Of a DNA stretch of 64,000 nt, positions 7,880 through 17,788 are shown one piece after another (the stretch's first letter is position 1; every line of letters starts with the position of its first letter). The stretch comes from Dyella lutea. Its GTDB lineage: Bacteria; Pseudomonadota; Gammaproteobacteria; Xanthomonadales; Rhodanobacteraceae. The DNA lies in contig NZ_JAMZEK010000002.1 of NCBI RefSeq assembly GCF_024158035.1, positions 1-64,000 on the forward strand, written 5' to 3'. Under the pieces are notes generated by a model. That model was not told the DNA's origin. It did not search any database and worked only from the letters and a program-made list of their open reading frames with translations. The position numbers were made by a program, and so were the translations under genes.

Positions 7880-8364
7880 ACAAGCCCCGCAACGCCTGGC
7901 GTGAACCCATGGTGTGGATGCTGATCGGCCTGCCGCTTGCGATGGTGGCGATCGGTTTCGCGCTGTTGTTCGCCGCCGTCGATCACGCCGGCCCGACCGC
8001 CGACACGCCGGACAGGGTCACCCGTCTGGGCCACCTGCAGCTGACCGCGGAAGAGGCGCCGCAGACCCGGGGATCCAAGCCGGTGACCGAGCTGATCCTC
8101 CGCCACAACGGCGGCATGATCGAAGCGGTGCCGACCGACGCGCGCATCGCCCGGGGCGGCGACCTTACCGTCGTGCTGACCGCGCAGGACGCGTCCGCCG
8201 AGGTGCTGACCCTGCACCTCAAGCCCAGCGAACTGGGCTGGCGCGGCGCCGGGGTGATCAGCGACGCGCGCAACTGGCGCATCGAGGCCACCTCCGACCG
8301 TGCACCGTGGCGACTGCAGGGACAGTGGCCGGCCGAGGCGCGGTTCGCGCGGCTCGCGCCGTAA
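7876..8364 (+). CDS. ccoH: FixH/CcoH family protein
   Basis: A 162-residue protein with one N-terminal membrane helix (about residues 12-35) and a periplasmic FixH domain. CcoH is needed for assembly of the cbb3 complex and stays associated with it. The sequence opens MNKPRNAWREPMVWMLIGLP, with the W-REP-VW motif common to the family. The start overlaps the ccoG stop by 4 bp. It precedes ccoI by 8 bp, the usual ccoGHIS order. Confidence 0.9.
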   Translation: MNKPRNAWREPMVWMLIGLPLAMVAIGFALLFAAVDHAGPTADTPDRVTRLGHLQLTAEEAPQTRGSKPVTELILRHNGGMIEAVPTDARIARGGDLTVVLTAQDASAEVLTLHLKPSELGWRGAGVISDARNWRIEATSDRAPWRLQGQWPAEARFARLAP

Positions 8365-8372
8365 GGCGGGCC

Positions 8373-10766
8373 GTGCCGGTGGACCAGCGCGTCGTTCACA
8401 GCTGCTACCACTGCGGCGCACGGTTGCCGCCCTCACCTGTGCTTGTGGCACTCGATGGTCGGCCGCAGCCGTTCTGCTGCCACGGCTGCGCCACCGCCGC
8501 GCAGTGGATCCGCGACGCGGATCTGGGCGACTACTACCGCCTGCGCAGCGACCCCGGTGCGCGGGTCGATGTCGAGGCGGCCGATCTCGGCGCCTGGGAC
8601 GGCAAGGAGCTGCTGGCCGAGCACACCGTGCCGGTCGACGGCGGCTGCGAGATCACCGTGCTCACCGACGGCATGCGCTGCGCGGCGTGCGCCTGGCTGG
8701 TCGACCGGGCCCTGGAGCGCACGCCGGGCGTGCTCGATGCCGGCGCCAATGCAGTGACCGGGCGCATCCGCATCGCCTGGGATCCCGCGCGCACGCGGCT
8801 TTCGGCGGTGCTGGGCCAGCTGTCGATGCTCGGCTACCGGGCTTACCTGGCGGGAGACCCGGCGGCGGAGCGCCAGCGCGTGGCCGATCGTCGGCAATGG
8901 CTGCTGCGCCTGGGCATCGCCGGACTCGCGGCGATGCAGACGATGATGCTGTCGGAGGCTTCGTACCTCGATTTCGGCCACCATATGAGCGTGCCTACGC
9001 GCGACCTGTTCCGCTGGTTCACCCTGCTGGTCTGCGCTCCGGTGGTGTTCTACTCCGGCTGGCCGTTCATCGAGGGCGCCTGGAGCGGCCTGAAGCGCCG
9101 TCACCTCGGCATGGATGTGCTGGTCGCCGGTTCGACCCTGCTGGCCTACTTCGCCAGTGCCGTCGCGACCGTGCGCGGGGGGCCGCACGTGTGGTTCGAC
9201 GCGGCCGCGATGTTCGTCTTCCTGCTGCTGCTGGCGCGGCTGCTGGAGCAGCGCGCGCGGCGCATCGCCAGCGCCCAGGTGGACACGCTGGCGCGCGCGC
9301 GACCGGTGCTGGCGGTGCGCGAGCGCGCCGACGGCACGCGCGAGTCGGTGTCGCTGTCGGCCCTTCGGGTGGACGATGTCGCCTGTGTCGCCGTCGGCGA
9401 GGCGGTGCCGGCCGATGGCGAGCTGCTGGATCCGCACGCGCAGTTCGAGGAAGCCCTGCTCACCGGCGAGTCGCATCCGGTGACCAAGCGTGCCGGCGAT
9501 CCGGTGTACGCCGGCACGCACTGCCGCGAGACGCCTGCGCGCCTGCGCATCACCGGCATCGGTAGCGCCACGCGCCTGTCGCAGCTGACCCGGCTGGTCG
9601 AGCAGGCGCAGGCCCAGCGTCCGCCGCTGGCGCAACTGGCCGACCGGATCGGTGCCCTGTTCGTCGGGGGGGTGCTGCTGGCCGCACTGACGGTTTACCT
9701 GGGCTGGCGCATCGTCGAGCCGGAGCGCGCGTTCGAGGTGGCGCTGTCGCTGCTGGTGGTGAGCTGCCCTTGCGCGCTGTCGCTGGCCGTTCCTGCGGCG
9801 CTGGCCGCAGCCAGCGGTGCGCTGGCGCGGCGGGGCATCCTGCCGGTGCGTGCCGGCGCGCTGGATCGGCTCGCCCGCGTCACCGACCTGGTGTTCGACA
9901 AGACCGGCACGCTGACCCGGGTGCATCCGGTGCTCGAGGCGGTCGAGGTTTTCGATGGCATGGACGAGGCACGTGCCTGCGCGCTGGCCGCCGCGCTGGA
10001 GCGCGACAGCGGCCACCCGATCGCCGCCGCATTCGCTGGCGAAGAAGAGCCTCTCGCCGTCGAGTCGCTGCAGCTGGTCGCGGGACAGGGGCTTAGCGGC
10101 CGGATCGAGGGCGTCGACTGGCGTCTGGGTGTCGCACCGTTCGCTGCCGGCCGCGCCGACGACGGCCAGGTGTGGCTGGGTGACGGTACGCGCGCGTTCG
10201 CCCGCTTCACCATGCGCGAGGGGCTTCGCACCGACGCGGCCGATACCCTCCGCGCACTTCGGGCGCTTGGCCTCACGGTGCATCTGGCCAGCGGCGACGG
10301 CGCTGCCGCGGTGGAGCGTATGGCCGCGACCCTGGGCATCGACGATGCGCGGGCCCGGCAGCGTCCGGAAGACAAGCTTGCCCTGGTGTATGAACTGCAG
10401 GCGCGGGGACGTACCGTGGCGATGGTCGGCGACGGGCTCAACGATGCCCCGGTGCTGGCCGGTGCCGATGTCTCGCTGGCGATGGGCGAGGGCGTGGCGC
10501 TGGCGCAGCGCGCCGCCGACCTCGTACTGACCGCGCCGGAGCTGATGCGCGTACCGGCCGCCATCGCGCTGGCGAGGCGCACGCGGCGCATCATCCGCGA
10601 GAACTTCATCTGGGCGGTCGGCTACAACCTGGTTGCGCTGCCGCTGGCTGCGATGGGCCGCGTCACGCCGGGCTGGGCTGCGCTGGGCATGGCGGTATCC
10701 TCGCTGGTCGTCACCCTGAACGCGCTGCGACTGATGCGTCGTTCGCGCGAGGAGCATCGTCCATGA
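8373..10766 (+). CDS. ccoI: copper-exporting P1B-type ATPase for cbb3 oxidase assembly
   Basis: A 797-residue P-type ATPase that pumps Cu(I) to the periplasmic side for the CuB centre. In order: an N-terminal Cys-rich zinc-ribbon-like segment (CYHC 11-14, FCCHGC 34-39), a heavy-metal-associated domain with GMRCAAC (100-106), helices, the TGES actuator loop (LLTGESHPV), SCPCALS in the metal-binding helix (about 463-469), the phosphorylated Asp in DKTGTLT (about 509) and GDGLNDAP. The GTG at 8373 is preferred: AAGGCGGG precedes it, it gives the standard CcoI N-terminus, and upstream codons of the frame lie inside ccoH. The stop overlaps the ccoS start (ATGA). Confidence 0.94.
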   Translation: MPVDQRVVHSCYHCGARLPPSPVLVALDGRPQPFCCHGCATAAQWIRDADLGDYYRLRSDPGARVDVEAADLGAWDGKELLAEHTVPVDGGCEITVLTDGMRCAACAWLVDRALERTPGVLDAGANAVTGRIRIAWDPARTRLSAVLGQLSMLGYRAYLAGDPAAERQRVADRRQWLLRLGIAGLAAMQTMMLSEASYLDFGHHMSVPTRDLFRWFTLLVCAPVVFYSGWPFIEGAWSGLKRRHLGMDVLVAGSTLLAYFASAVATVRGGPHVWFDAAAMFVFLLLLARLLEQRARRIASAQVDTLARARPVLAVRERADGTRESVSLSALRVDDVACVAVGEAVPADGELLDPHAQFEEALLTGESHPVTKRAGDPVYAGTHCRETPARLRITGIGSATRLSQLTRLVEQAQAQRPPLAQLADRIGALFVGGVLLAALTVYLGWRIVEPERAFEVALSLLVVSCPCALSLAVPAALAAASGALARRGILPVRAGALDRLARVTDLVFDKTGTLTRVHPVLEAVEVFDGMDEARACALAAALERDSGHPIAAAFAGEEEPLAVESLQLVAGQGLSGRIEGVDWRLGVAPFAAGRADDGQVWLGDGTRAFARFTMREGLRTDAADTLRALRALGLTVHLASGDGAAAVERMAATLGIDDARARQRPEDKLALVYELQARGRTVAMVGDGLNDAPVLAGADVSLAMGEGVALAQRAADLVLTAPELMRVPAAIALARRTRRIIRENFIWAVGYNLVALPLAAMGRVTPGWAALGMAVSSLVVTLNALRLMRRSREEHRP

Positions 10767-10939
10767 CCATCCTGCTGATGCTGATTCCGCTCAGCGTGGT
10801 GCTGCTGGCCGTGTCCATCAGCGCTTTCGTGTGGGCGGTGCGCAAGGGCCAGTTCGACGACCTGGACACGCCGGCGCTGGACATCCTGCGCGATGACCCA
10901 CCGGCCGCGCCGACCGAGGCGGACGATGACGCTCGATAG
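10763..10939 (+). CDS. ccoS: cbb3-type oxidase assembly protein CcoS
   Basis: A 58-residue protein with one N-terminal membrane helix (MTILLMLIPLSVVLLAVSIS), then the conserved FVWAVRKGQFDDLDTPALDI segment, the signature of CcoS/FixS. It is needed for insertion of cofactors into the cbb3 oxidase. It overlaps ccoI by 4 bp and the next gene by 14 bp. An acidic, proline-rich tail follows the conserved core. Confidence 0.95.
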   Translation: MTILLMLIPLSVVLLAVSISAFVWAVRKGQFDDLDTPALDILRDDPPAAPTEADDDAR

Positions 10940-11651
10940 CCTGACGCTCACCGCGGCGCTGCTCAGCGGTCTGCTCGGTGGCGCGCACTGTGCGGCGATG
11001 TGTGGCGGTATCGCCACCGGCTTCTCCGCGCGTGCGCCGCAGGCCGGATGGGCCGGAGCGCTGCAGCTCAACCTCGGCCGGGTCGGCGGCTACGTGCTCG
11101 CCGGGGCGCTGGTCGGTGGCGTGGGCGACGGCCTGCTGCGCGTGTTCGAGATTCCCGGCCTGGCGGTGGCGATGCGGGTGGCCGTGGGTCTGGTGCTGGT
11201 GCTCGCCGGTCTGCGCCTGCTCGATCGCAGCGGTCGCTTCAACGTGTTGTCGCGACCGGGGGCGCGGATCTGGCGCGCGCTGCAGCCGCTGCTGCGTCCG
11301 TTGCTGCCGGCGAACACCGCGCCGCGGCGGCTGGCGGCCGGCATGTTGTGGGGCTGGCTGCCGTGCGGGCTCAGCACCACCCTGCTGGCGGCGGCCTGGA
11401 TGCAGGCCAGCGCGGTGCACGGTGCGCTGACCATGGCGGCGTTCGGGCTCGGCACCCTGCCGGTGATGCTGCCGCTGACCTGGTCGGGCGCGCGCATGGG
11501 GCGCTGGCTGCAGCGGCCGGGGGTGCGTCATGGCGCGGGCGCGCTGGTACTGGTGGCGGGCGTGCTGACCATGGCGGCGCCGTGGCTGATGCAGGTGCCG
11601 GCCCTGCACGACGCGCTTGCCGCGCTGGGCTGCGGGCCGCGGTCCCGATGA
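10926..11651 (+). CDS. TauE/SafE-type (DsbD_2-like) membrane protein of the cco operon
   Basis: A 241-residue polytopic membrane protein with about six helices. Near the start it has GGAHCAAMCGG, the HCxxMCG motif of the family annotated as sulfite exporter TauE/SafE or UreH-like, and later GWLPCGL, a second Cys in a membrane-embedded P-C-G motif. These paired Cys/Met/His residues suggest metal (probably copper) or thiol chemistry rather than sulfite export. The same gene follows ccoS in many gammaproteobacteria. The ATG at 10926 overlaps ccoS by 14 bp; an ATG at 10893 would add a basic stretch inside ccoS. The hemN and anr/fnr genes that often come next are absent here. Confidence 0.82.
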   Translation: MTLDSLTLTAALLSGLLGGAHCAAMCGGIATGFSARAPQAGWAGALQLNLGRVGGYVLAGALVGGVGDGLLRVFEIPGLAVAMRVAVGLVLVLAGLRLLDRSGRFNVLSRPGARIWRALQPLLRPLLPANTAPRRLAAGMLWGWLPCGLSTTLLAAAWMQASAVHGALTMAAFGLGTLPVMLPLTWSGARMGRWLQRPGVRHGAGALVLVAGVLTMAAPWLMQVPALHDALAALGCGPRSR

Positions 11652-11656
11652 AGGCA

Positions 11657-11687
11657 ACGCGCCGCGGGCTCAGTGCTCGCGGCGCGT
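11657..11687. terminator. hairpin between convergent genes
   Basis: A perfect 10-bp GC stem (ACGCGCCGCG / CGCGGCGCGT) with an 11-nt loop lies between the end of the cco operon and the convergent minus-strand gene. No T-run follows on either strand, so it is a weak or factor-dependent terminator candidate. Confidence 0.45.
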
Positions 11688-11706
11688 CGGGTCCTGCCGT
11701 GTCGGC

Positions 11707-12474
11707 TCAATCCCGATCGGGCTGTGCTTCGTGGTACCCGGCGGGGATCGCCGTGCTGAAGATCGCGGCATCCAGCGGCGGATCGACGGTGACGTGGATG
11801 CGCTGGCTCATCGCCATGCCGTTGCCACCGACCTTGACCGCCCGCGGGACGCCCTCGTCATCGGCCCACAGCGCGATGCGCATGCCCTGCACATCGAGCT
11901 GCCAGCCGTGGGTGATGCGACCGTCGACGATGCGCTGGCCGGGCAGCTCGACCGCCTTGCCCTGGAACTGGCGGATCGCGTCCAGCCACTTCAGCGCGGC
12001 GTCGGATTTCGGCTTCGCATCCGCCGGCAGAGTAAGCAGCATCGCCATGCGCGGCCCGTGCAGCAGGGTCAGCACGCGATGCTCGGCGGCGTTCACCACC
12101 ACGCTGGTGGCCTCGCCGATGTCGGTGCGGGCGTTGCCGGCGCGGTCCATGCGGACCCGGATCGTCGGCATCGCGATGCCCTGCGACTGCTGCTCGATGG
12201 TCATCGACAGGGTCCGGAAGTCGCGCAGGTGCTTCAGTGCCAGGTCGAAGGCGACGCCACGCGAGGTCGGCATCAGCACCAGGGCGAGCACCAGGCAGGC
12301 GGTGGCGACGGTGGCGAATGCGCCGATCCAGCGGGCCGCGCGGACGCGCCGTGGACGGGCCTCGACGAGGCGGCGCTCCAGCTTTGCCTGCGCGGCATCG
12401 AGCGCGGCGGTGGTCGGCTCGCGGACCAGCGCCTGCAGATGGCTGGCCAGGGCGGGGGACAGGATCGGTTCCAT
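11707..12474 (-). CDS. membrane-bound partner of the ECF sigma factor (anti-sigma-like, LolA-like periplasmic domain)
   Basis: A 255-residue protein. The first 45 residues are cytoplasmic and helical (LSPALASHLQALVREPTTAA) and could hold the sigma factor. One helix follows at about 47-69 (IGAFATVATACLVLALVLM). The periplasmic part (about 75-255) contains blocks such as LRDFRTLSMTIEQ and IRVRMDRAGNARTDI that look like a LolA/LppX-type lipid-binding beta-sheet fold. The ATG at 12474 shares one base with the stop of the sigma gene (TGATG) and has AGGAGG 8 bp upstream. An anti-sigma role is inferred from the coupling and topology, not from a recognised anti-sigma domain. Confidence 0.65.
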   Translation of the reverse strand: MEPILSPALASHLQALVREPTTAALDAAQAKLERRLVEARPRRVRAARWIGAFATVATACLVLALVLMPTSRGVAFDLALKHLRDFRTLSMTIEQQSQGIAMPTIRVRMDRAGNARTDIGEATSVVVNAAEHRVLTLLHGPRMAMLLTLPADAKPKSDAALKWLDAIRQFQGKAVELPGQRIVDGRITHGWQLDVQGMRIALWADDEGVPRAVKVGGNGMAMSQRIHVTVDPPLDAAIFSTAIPAGYHEAQPDRD

Positions 12475-12998
12475 CACAGCACCTCCTGCGCGGAGCGCGC
12501 ACGGTCGTTGAGCAGCGATTCCAGCGCCTGCGCCGCACGGTGCAGGCAGACGCCGACGTGGTTTGGGGTGAGGCCGGTGGCGCGGGCGATCGCCACGGTG
12601 TCCAGGCCGTGGAGGTGCCGCAATACGAAGCACTCGGCGTGCTGCGGCTTCAGCCGGGCCAGGGCGGCGCGCAGGCGCTGTGCCCGTTCGGCCTGTTCGG
12701 CATCGTCCGCGGCGGTATCGGTGGCTTCCGGCTCGGCGGCTTTCCACAGCGGACGCAGGCGGCGCCAACGCTGCCTGCTGCGCAGGCGGTCGATCGCCTG
12801 CCGCGTGGCCATGGCGGCGAGGTAGGCCGGCCACGAGGCGACGTCGGTAGGTGGCTTCTCCAGCAGGCGCAGGAACACGTCCTGCTGCACGTCTTCTGCC
12901 TGGCCGGCGTCGCCGAGCACGCGCCAGGCGGCGAGATAGACGGCGCGGCCGTAGCCGCGGGCCAGGGCATTGACGTCGGGCGGAGCGGTGTCCGTCAT
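12474..12998 (-). CDS. ECF-type RNA polymerase sigma factor
   Basis: A 174-residue sigma-70 family protein with region 2 (YLAAWRVLGDAGQAEDVQQD then VFLRLLE, about 25-52) and region 4 (a helix-turn-helix around AIARATGLTPNHVGVCLHRA, about 138-157). Region 1 and region 3 are missing, as in ECF factors. The start at 12998 has GGAGG 7 bp upstream; an in-frame ATG at 13031 is an alternative. It is coupled to the membrane protein downstream. Subgroup and target genes are unknown, and no self-promoter of the AAC-type could be assigned with confidence. Confidence 0.85.
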   Translation of the reverse strand: MTDTAPPDVNALARGYGRAVYLAAWRVLGDAGQAEDVQQDVFLRLLEKPPTDVASWPAYLAAMATRQAIDRLRSRQRWRRLRPLWKAAEPEATDTAADDAEQAERAQRLRAALARLKPQHAECFVLRHLHGLDTVAIARATGLTPNHVGVCLHRAAQALESLLNDRARSAQEVL

Positions 12999-13107
12999 GG
13001 GCTCGCCTCCGCGGGAAAGTGACAGGGGCATGGTACGTCTCCGGGTGGATTCACCCTTCAGACGCACCGGCCCGCCCAATTCTTACAGTTGCAGCCGCCG
13101 GAAACGA

Positions 13108-13133
13108 CGAAGGGCGCATCGCTGCGCCCTTCG
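13108..13133 (-). terminator. hairpin terminator after ahcY
   Basis: A perfect 11-bp stem (CGAAGGGCGCA / TGCGCCCTTCG) with a 4-nt loop is followed on the minus strand by TCGTTTCC, a short and interrupted T-run. It lies 28 bp past the ahcY stop. Confidence 0.7.
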
Positions 13134-13161
13134 CTTCGGTGTTGCGGAACGCCGTCGCCGA

Positions 13162-14601
<1,440 letters not shown>

Positions 14602-14674
14602 TCGGAGAGCTCCAGTTCTGTGCAGGAGCCCCGCGGCGCCGGGGAAGGTCGCTCGCGAGACTGCCGCGTGATAG

Positions 14675-14797
14675 CAACCGGGCGCCGTTTTCGAACCTGC
14701 CGCGTCGAGCCTGGCCACCGGTGCTTTCCGGTCCGGATAACCGGACGGAATGGCGGAATTCCGCCTGCCTGTGGTCGCAGCGCCCCTCGACGGGCAT
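14675..14797 (-). ncRNA. SAH (S-adenosylhomocysteine) riboswitch
   Basis: Read on the minus strand, the leader has the conserved CGAGGGGCGCUGCGACC (14791-14775), then CCAGGCUCGACG (14713-14702) and AACGGCGCCC (14689-14680). P1 forms from GUCGAG with CUCGAC. The pseudoknot forms from GGGCGC (14785-14780) with GCGCCC (14685-14680). The variable arm between contains a GUCCGG/CCGGAC hairpin. These are the defining elements of the SAH riboswitch, which turns ahcY on when SAH accumulates. It ends about 75 nt before the ahcY ATG. Nothing in the remaining leader is an obvious terminator, so the mode of action is not visible. Confidence 0.9.
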
Positions 14798-14803
14798 CTG
14801 GGC

Positions 14804-14809
14804 ATTGTA
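14804..14809 (-). promoter_or_regulatory. -10 element of ahcY
   Basis: On the minus strand TACAAT (14809-14804) matches the -10 consensus in 5 of 6 positions and places the transcript start near 14797, exactly at the 5' end of the riboswitch. The -35 region is GC-rich and poor. Confidence 0.55.
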
Positions 14810-14860
14810 GCCGCAACCGGCCGTGCGTGTCCGGTGCCGCCGTGTGCCGTGGACCGACTC

Positions 14861-14893
14861 TTGACATGCTGCACCCGCAGCATTTGCTAGTCT
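14861..14893 (+). promoter_or_regulatory. ppc promoter with an inverted repeat in its spacer
   Basis: A perfect -35 TTGACA (14861-14866) is followed by the inverted repeat ATGCTGC-ACCC-GCAGCAT (14866-14883), which fills the whole spacer. The -10 would be TTGCTA (14884-14889) or the neighbouring TAGTCT. A protein bound to the repeat would block or reshape the promoter. Confidence 0.5.
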
Positions 14894-14921
14894 TGGGCGG
14901 ATTCACACAAGGGAGACCTCC

Positions 14922-17630
14922 ATGCCTTTCCAGCCCGACACCCCCGACCTGCCGCACGATGCCCCCCTGCGCGAGGACGTCAGCCGGATCGGCGCGATGG
15001 TCGGGCAGATGCTCGCCGAGCAGCGCGGGGAGGCCTTCTTCGAGAAGGTCGAGGCGGTGCGCACCACGGCGATCCGCCGCCGCCGCGAGGACGAGCCGGT
15101 GGCGCTGCTGGACCGGGCGCTGAGCGGCATGCAGGCGGAGGAGGCCGAAGCGCTGGCGCGCGCCTTCGCCACTTATTTCCAGGCGGTGAACATCGCCGAG
15201 CGGGTGCACCGCATCCGCCGCCGCCGCGACTACCAGCGCAGCGATAGCCATCCGCAGCCCGAGTCCCTGCTCGACGTGCTGACCCGGCTCAAGGCGCAGG
15301 GCGTCACCGCCGCCGAACTGGTCGACTGGCTGGGTCGCCTGCACGTGGAGCCGGTGTTCACCGCGCACCCGACCGAGGCGGTGCGCCGCTCGCTGCTGGA
15401 AAAAGAGCAGGCGATCGTGCGCTCGCTGGTGGACAACTTCGACCCTACCCGCACCCCGCAGGAGCGCAAGGAGGACGACGACCGCATCTTCATGGCGCTG
15501 TCCTCCGGCTGGCAGACCGCCGAGGCCTCGCCGGTGCAGCCCACCGTGCAGGACGAGCACCACCACGTCGGCTTCTACCTGGCCAACCCGATCTACCGCA
15601 TCGTGCCGGCGCTGTACGAGCAACTGGCCGATGCGCTGCAGCAGGTCTACGGCATCGCGGTGCCGATGCCGCGGCTGCTCAGCTTCGCCACCTGGGTCGG
15701 CGGCGACATGGACGGCAATCCCAATGTGGGCGCCGACACCATCGCCGCGAGCCTTGCCAGCCAGCGCGCCCATGTGATCGAGCACTACGAGGAGGATGTG
15801 GCCGGGCTGGCCCGCCTGCTCAGCCAGACCGAGGGCCGCGTGGCCGTATCGCCGGAGCTGCTGGCGCGGCTGGAGGACTACCGCGAGCGCTTCCCGGAAG
15901 CGGCAAAGAAGATCCGCCCGCGCCACGCCGACATGCCGTACCGCACCCTCCTGACCCTGATCGGTGCGCGGCTGGAGGCCACCCACGAGGACGATCATCC
16001 GGAAGGCTATACCTCGGTCGACGAGCTGGCCGGCGACCTGGAGCTGATCGCGCACAGCCTGATCGACCACCACGGCCTGCACGCCGGCGCCTATGCGGTG
16101 CAGCGGCTGGTCCGCCGCGTGCGCACCTTCGGCCTGCATCTGGCGCGGCTCGACGTGCGGCAGGACTCGCAGGTGCACGACGACGCGCTGGCCGCGCTGC
16201 AGGGCGACGCCGACTGGGGCCAGCGCAGCCCGGCCGAGCGGGTCGAGAAGCTGCATCCGTTCGCCAGCGGCGAGCAGGCGCTCGCCCCGGTCGAGGAGGA
16301 GAACGCCCAGCGCATGCGCTCGGTGTTCCAGGCGCTGGGCACGGCCCGTCGCCGCTACGGCGCCGAGGCGATCGGCCTGTACATCATCTCGATGGCGCGC
16401 ACGGCGGCCGACGTGCTGGCCGTGCTCGCGCTGGCCCGCCACGGTGGCCTGGCCGTGGAAGGCGAGCCGGTGCCGCTGGACGTGGCGCCGCTGTTCGAGA
16501 CGGTGGACGACCTGAAGAACGCCCCGGCCACGCTGCGCGCGCTGCTGGCCGACCCGGTCTACCGCACGCACCTGGCCTCGCGCGGCGACCGCCAGTGGGT
16601 GATGCTCGGCTACTCCGACAGCGGCAAGGACGGCGGCACGCTGGCCTCACGCTGGGGCCTGCAGCGCGCCCAGGTGGAGCTGCTGGACATCGCGCACGAG
16701 GCCGGCATCCAGCTCGCCTTCTTCCACGGTCGCGGCGGCTCGGCCAGCCGCGGCGGCGGCCGCATGACGCCGGCGCTGATGTCCTCGCCGCGCGGCTCGG
16801 TGGCCGGCGTGCTGCGGGTGACCGAACAGGGCGAAGTGATCCACCGCAAGTACGGCATCCGCGCGCTGGCGCTGCGCAACCTGGAGCAGACCGTCGGCGC
16901 CGTGCTGCGCGCCAGCCTGCGTCCGCGCGAGGTGGAATCGCGCGAGGACATCTGGCGCGAGCGCATGCACGTGCTCTCGGCGACCAGTCGCAAGCACTAC
17001 CGCGCCTTCGTCGACCGCGAGGGATTCGTCGAGTATTTCCGTGCCGCCACGCCGATCGACGTGATCGAGCGCATGACCCTGGGCTCGCGCCCCTCGCGCC
17101 GGCGCTCGATGCGCGGCGTGCAGGACCTGCGCGCGATCCCCTGGGTGTTCTCCTGGACCCAGTGCCGTTCGATCCTCACCGGCTGGTACGGCCTGGGCAC
17201 CGCGCTGGAACACGGCGCGGCCGAATTCGGCGAAGCGGCGCTGGTCGAGATGGCGCGCGACTGGTCGTTCTTCAGCAACATGCTCGACGACGTGGAGATG
17301 GTGCTGGCCAAGTGCGACCTGGCCATCGCCGAGGCGTTCTCGACGCTGGCCGGCGAGCTGCACGCGCCGTTCTTCGCGCTGATCCGCGAGGAGTTCGCGC
17401 GCACCTGCCACTGGGTGCTGCGCCTGAAGGGCAGCGACGAGCTGCTGCAGGACTCGCCGCGACTGGCCCAGTCGATCCGCCTGCGCAACCCGTATGTGGA
17501 CCCGATGAGCGTGCTGCAGATCGACCTGCTCAGGCGCTGGCGCGCCAGCGATCGCGGGGACGAGGCCCTGCTGCGCGCCCTGGTCGCCTGCGTCAACGGT
17601 GTCTCGCAGGGGCTGCAGAACACCGGCTGA
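14922..17630 (+). CDS. ppc: phosphoenolpyruvate carboxylase
   Basis: A 902-residue cytosolic enzyme that fixes bicarbonate onto PEP to refill oxaloacetate. Key blocks are [13 protein letters not shown] with the catalytic His, [20 protein letters not shown] with the essential Lys/Asp, and [14 protein letters not shown] in the glycine-rich loop. Length matches the bacterial family (about 880-930). The ATG at 14922 has AGGGAGA 6 bp upstream. The gene is divergent from ahcY, monocistronic, and ends before a strong hairpin at 17719. The C-terminal RNTG-type end is replaced by QNTG. Confidence 0.96.
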   Translation: MPFQPDTPDLPHDAPLREDVSRIGAMVGQMLAEQRGEAFFEKVEAVRTTAIRRRREDEPVALLDRALSGMQAEEAEALARAFATYFQAVNIAERVHRIRRRRDYQRSDSHPQPESLLDVLTRLKAQGVTAAELVDWLGRLHVEPVFTAHPTEAVRRSLLEKEQAIVRSLVDNFDPTRTPQERKEDDDRIFMALSSGWQTAEASPVQPTVQDEHHHVGFYLANPIYRIVPALYEQLADALQQVYGIAVPMPRLLSFATWVGGDMDGNPNVGADTIAASLASQRAHVIEHYEEDVAGLARLLSQTEGRVAVSPELLARLEDYRERFPEAAKKIRPRHADMPYRTLLTLIGARLEATHEDDHPEGYTSVDELAGDLELIAHSLIDHHGLHAGAYAVQRLVRRVRTFGLHLARLDVRQDSQVHDDALAALQGDADWGQRSPAERVEKLHPFASGEQALAPVEEENAQRMRSVFQALGTARRRYGAEAIGLYIISMARTAADVLAVLALARHGGLAVEGEPVPLDVAPLFETVDDLKNAPATLRALLADPVYRTHLASRGDRQWVMLGYSDSGKDGGTLASRWGLQRAQVELLDIAHEAGIQLAFFHGRGGSASRGGGRMTPALMSSPRGSVAGVLRVTEQGEVIHRKYGIRALALRNLEQTVGAVLRASLRPREVESREDIWRERMHVLSATSRKHYRAFVDREGFVEYFRAATPIDVIERMTLGSRPSRRRSMRGVQDLRAIPWVFSWTQCRSILTGWYGLGTALEHGAAEFGEAALVEMARDWSFFSNMLDDVEMVLAKCDLAIAEAFSTLAGELHAPFFALIREEFARTCHWVLRLKGSDELLQDSPRLAQSIRLRNPYVDPMSVLQIDLLRRWRASDRGDEALLRALVACVNGVSQGLQNTG

Positions 17631-17649
17631 GCGGTCGCCGTCCCGGGGC

Positions 17650-17712
17650 TGTCCGTCTTTGGTCGGGCGATTCCGGAAGCGGACACTGTGACCGGACACA
17701 TCGGCGTGTCCG
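17650..17712 (+). promoter_or_regulatory. candidate activator-binding sites (CGGACAC half-sites) for the sigma-54 promoter
   Basis: CGGACAC occurs at 17680-17686 and 17693-17699 and its inverse GTGTCCG at 17706-17712, each start 13 bp after the last. A further TGTCCG lies at 17650-17655. The last two form a 20-bp dyad. They lie about 75-138 bp upstream of the predicted transcript start, the range for enhancer sites of NtrC-type activators. An NtrC-type protein is encoded at the end of the operon. Confidence 0.5.
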
Positions 17713-17718
17713 CGTCCC

Positions 17719-17750
17719 GAAAACGGCGTTACGGCGCCGTTTTCGCTTTT
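17719..17750 (+). terminator. rho-independent terminator after ppc
   Basis: A perfect 10-bp stem (GAAAACGGCG / CGCCGTTTTC, 17719-17744) with a 6-nt loop is followed by GCTTTT. It lies 89 bp past the ppc stop, between the candidate activator sites and the sigma-54 promoter. Confidence 0.8.
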
Positions 17751-17760
17751 CGCGGGTAGC

Positions 17761-17775
17761 TGGCACGCTGCTTGC
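17761..17775 (+). promoter_or_regulatory. sigma-54 (-24/-12) promoter of the export operon
   Basis: TGGCACG (17761-17767), 4 bp, TTGC (17772-17775) is a perfect match to the sigma-54 consensus TGGCACG-N4-TTGC, with GG and GC exactly 10 bp apart. Transcription should begin about 12 bp past the GC, near 17787. That is only a couple of bases before the ATG at 17789. Sigma-54 promoters need an NtrC-type ATPase, and one is encoded in the same operon at 27319. Confidence 0.8.
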
Positions 17776-17788
17776 GATGTCCTGTCGC

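Noticed and set aside
11657-11687. Strong rho-independent terminator after the cco operon
   Set aside because: The stem is good but neither strand has a T-run, so it is listed only as a weak candidate.
17777-17788. Upstream ATG for the adaptor gene
   Set aside because: It lies between the -12 element and the predicted transcript start, and the product from 17789 is sufficient.
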